A stretch of DNA of 64,000 bases from Candidatus Steffania adelgidicola (GTDB lineage Bacteria; Pseudomonadota; Gammaproteobacteria; Enterobacterales; Enterobacteriaceae): the NCBI RefSeq assembly GCF_020541225.1, contig NZ_CP045889.1, forward strand, positions 372,001 to 436,000, read 5' to 3'. Each line of letters opens with the position of its first letter. The stretch's first letter is position 1. Position numbers and translations under genes: made by a program. Below are positions 60,984 to 64,000 of the stretch, piece after piece. The notes beneath the pieces are model-generated. The model ran no database searches, was not told the DNA's origin, and saw nothing but the letters and a program-made list of their open reading frames with translations.

Positions 60984-61017
60984 AGATAGGATATCCCCCT
61001 GGGGGGATATCCTATCT
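60984..61017. repeat. Perfect 16-bp hairpin with GC core
   Basis: AGATAGGATATCCCCC (60984-60999), TG, then the exact complement (61002-61017). No U run on either side. It lies just upstream of the argB remnant. Confidence 0.9.
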
Positions 61018-62614
61018 CAGATGTCAGATTTATTAACAAATAAAGCATATTATTGCTCTCATCTTGAGAGAGGCCTACTAACTATGTTCCCCGCGTGGAT
61101 CATAAAATGTTTTTTGAGTTACTGCTAACGCAGCAAAGTGTTTTGTTGTTATCCGGTCGTAGGAACATGATTTTTTGATGATGAGTAAAACGTTCCTTTC
61201 TATGTATAACTACAATGCATATTGATGTATATAAATTAGGCTTGGGGCTGGATAAATAACCTTAGGATGTTACGGATATCATCTCGCTAGGATGCTAATC
61301 AAGTAAGATTACTAGTTAGGCGATTTTTACTCATTCTTTTTTCTGTTGTAACCTGGATTTTACTAATCATGGCTGATTATTATACATGGTTAATCATTAT
61401 TGACCAAGGATAATTTATCTCCTTTGTGGGAGGCTACTACCTAGCGTAGTAATGTTTGATACGTATAATTTTTCATATAAAATTGCGGGTTGAGGCAATA
61501 CAAGAACGGAGTGTTTATCTACTAGATAGATACTTCCTAACCAGGAATGATAGCCATCATATTTATGATGGTGGATTGACAGATAAACTGATTAAGGCAC
61601 TTAACAAATTTATTATGTTATCTATCGACTAATGCTAAAACATCAATAATATTTTAATTTTAATGTGATTTCAAATAACTATTTTAGGGTTCTAAATGAG
61701 ATATAACTAAAATTCAGCGCCTATATGGCAGCTGAATGTTTATTATTGGTATAATATGCATAAAAATATTATTTTTAGCATAGAAATCAATGTAGTGCAA
61801 TCAGTATGATAATGCTGGTGTGTTTTATATTGGATATGAAACATAGTGTTTCTTTATGTTGTGAATTAGGTTTGGTATTTTGCATCGGATGACTATAATG
61901 ATTTTTTTATGGTTCATCCTGCTTTATAGAAAGATGCTTACTGTTAAATATGGGTGAGAGTAAAAATCGTAATAATTTGTCTCCGTGATTAGGTAACGTC
62001 TAATCGCGAAATGCGATTCAATTAAGGATAATAGTAGAGTTTCTCTCTTGATAGAGCCAATTACATCTCAGAAAGTGTTGGGATTCATTAAATAACTTGG
62101 ATTTGATAGTGCATCAATCTCAAAATATTATAAAATATTTTATTTCTTATAATTAATTAATGAGTGTTGAATTCTAAAATCGAATATATCCATACCATGG
62201 ATATGGTATTTAATAAAATGTCTGTTGTTCTATAGTGCTATAAAGCGCGAGAACGTCATGTGTTTTCATATTCAACAGTAAACTAAGAGACTGCTCTTAA
62301 TTCGGTTAAGCTGCATGGCTATTTCATAGCGACATGTTTGAGTAGACATAACAGATACTATCTAAACCCTAGACCCATACTAAAAACACTAGAAACCAAG
62401 TCAAGATGGTGACAGAATTTAGAAAAAGATTTTTCGTATATATTTTTTATTCAGGAAATTCAGTGAATTGATATCATAACCCATTTTCAGACCCCCTATC
62501 AATCACTGTAGATAGTAGGACACTGCCTAGTGTAGGCATTTTTACCTTGAAGAATAGATAATTTATTCTAGGGATATTACTTATGGGAAATTATTGATGG
62601 TGATGTTATCGTTA

Positions 62615-62651
62615 ATAGTCGTTCATTAACCTGAGGTTAATGAACGACTAT
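62615..62651. repeat. Perfect 17-bp hairpin, 3-nt loop
   Basis: ATAGTCGTTCATTAACC (62615-62631), TGA, then the exact complement (62635-62651). Longest perfect inverted repeat found, about 2 kb from any gene. Confidence 0.9.
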
Positions 62652-64000
62652 GTTATAAGGGATAGATAACCGGTCTAGCTGTTTTATGCTTATAATTAAA
62701 TAATTTTTTCTATACTGGTATATAGCATTCATACTATGGAGTATTTCCAATACTGTTAATTAACATTTCAATATAATTTACTGATAAAGGCAGAGAGGAT
62801 TTATGACATCCTTTTAAACTCAGTTAGTGAGAAAGAAAATATGGTCATTAATATTTAGATATTTGATTGGAATATGCTCTGTTACTATTCATTCTTAATT
62901 AAAAAAATCTAAGTCATAACCTATCATCAGCATAGCGTAAAGCCTCAATGTTCAAAGAAAGTATATTGGTTTGAATTTTAAAATGTTAACGGTTATTGAA
63001 CCGTATTCTTTTACGACAACTTTACTGATTGGTTTATAAACAATAATTTATCTAAATAAATAACTGATAATACTAGGTAGTAGATTATTTTTATCTTCTA
63101 GCTTCATAAGCTTTTAATTAATGATAACTGGCGCCAAAAATCAGTTGATATTCAACTGTAGTGCCTTTTCAGAACTTTTAGGGAAGCTGATATATTAGAT
63201 TTTATCTCGTATATCTGTTTTATATTTTGATGAAAAACCGAATGTATAAAATCCACTATTCTCCAGACGATAGAATGAATCCGGGGCGTTAATACTATCT
63301 CATTAATTTGTCTCTTTCTGGAGAGACATATTTATTCGATGTATTTCTAACGCTTCTAGTTAGTGATAATCATACATGTAAATAGATCTTTTAATTTTAT
63401 CAAAAGCGATTTTTAATATTAGTATTGAGCGCAGATATTTCTGCAAATCATTTCACGATTTTATTATCAAACTTCAGTAAACTACCTCTTGGCTCGTGGT
63501 ACTAGAGGAAGAAGATGAGAAGTCTCTCTAGAAGATACAATAAAGCGGAAAGACGAGTCTTTTTTTAGAAGACAACGGTAAAGACTGGGAGCGGTGTTAT
63601 GTGCTGTTTTTTTATATCCAGAGGATATGCTAAGAATCTCCCCTTCCTCGTTTGGGGGGGGTAATAGTCATTTGTTCTATTGAACGCTATAAAAAATTAT
63701 CCGTTAGCGTATTAATTATGGAATGATTTCGTCGTCTTAATCGAGAGTCATACTATATCGTGATCTTAAAATTATCGGTATCAGAACTAGAAATTTTAGT
63801 ATTTGAATATTGCACTCAGCGTTCTTAATACGCGCTCCCGGCTGTTTCTGCGGTATGATTATGTCACTTGTAAGCATCTAGTCTACCTAGACGATGTTTA
63901 GTAATTAATTTGCATATGCTCTTATAACTCTTTCATTGTAAAAAGTTTTTATAACATACATCAGAAGAAGTATGGTAGAGCTAATGATCTTATAACAGTT

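Larger units (their letters stand above)
60861..64000. other. Decayed terminal spacer
   Basis: More than 3 kb with no intact gene. It holds two of the longest perfect hairpins in the window (60984-61017 and 62615-62651). argC and argE were looked for without success. A G8 run occurs near 63653. Confidence 0.6.

Noticed and set aside
60900-61690. Further argB-like snippets upstream of the clear 3' remnant
   Set aside because: Short matches (for example AALAVT) are not at the right spacing or order, so I limited the pseudogene to the convincing block.
59000-62209. 17-nt repeat TACCATGGATATGGTAT at about 59000 and 62193
   Set aside because: Only two copies, low-complexity and near-palindromic; plausible by chance in AT-rich DNA.

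Overview
The window is chromosomal DNA of a gammaproteobacterium of the order Enterobacterales. Nearly every intact protein aligns from end to end with its Escherichia coli counterpart (DnaA, GyrB, YidC, H-NS, SlyA, HspQ, PotFGHI). The layout is that of a host-restricted symbiont partway through genome reduction. Thirty intact or edge-cut genes occupy about 29.7 kb of 64 kb (about 46%, my sum). They sit as islands in long, AT-rich, stop-riddled spacers of 0.5-3.4 kb. Six decayed genes can still be read in those spacers: recF, gltP, cpxA, cpxR, plsY and a scrap of argB. I saw no insertion sequence, prophage, rRNA, tRNA or CRISPR. A Serratia symbiotica-like or Sodalis-allied insect symbiont would fit, but the sequence alone does not fix the species.

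Layout. 1-2629: the 3' part of gshB, then hspQ (-). 4596-14940: the classic replication block, gyrB-(recF remnant)-dnaN-dnaA on the minus strand, divergent from rpmH-rnpA-yidD-yidC-mnmE. 16032-23140: lgt-thyA and the complete putrescine importer operon potFGHI, all minus. 23141-34160: mostly dead DNA holding a nearly full-length gltP pseudogene, intact sodA, and a cpxR-cpxA pseudogene pair. 34161-47829: nadE, ugd and galU, queD, tsaD with a convergent plsY pseudogene, and pepA. 48665-56396: valS, slyA, rimI-prfC, hns. 58178-60571: nrdR and argH. The last 3.4 kb holds an argB remnant and unreadable spacer.

How the genes work together. What remains is mainly replication and expression (dnaA, dnaN, gyrB, rpmH, rnpA, valS, prfC, mnmE, tsaD, queD, rimI), membrane and lipoprotein biogenesis (yidC, yidD, lgt), nucleotide and NAD supply (thyA, nrdR, nadE), redox defence (gshB, sodA), UDP-glucose/UDP-glucuronate supply (galU, ugd) and putrescine import. 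Two global regulators, H-NS and SlyA, are intact, whereas the CpxAR envelope-stress system is dead. DNA-replication accessories are thinned: recF is a remnant, and holC and holD are not visible at their usual loci.

Main points for a second look. (1) potG carries an A8 run just behind its ancestral, Shine-Dalgarno-equipped GTG start. This puts that start out of frame with the ABC domain, so expression depends on either slippage or a replacement ATG. (2) There is a striking set of perfect hairpins (arms up to 17 bp, loops of 1-6 nt) in decayed DNA, including one inside the nadE coding sequence and one inside the dead gltP. (3) The pseudogenes are readable enough to show which inactivating changes they carry. 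I did not find a clearly novel gene system.
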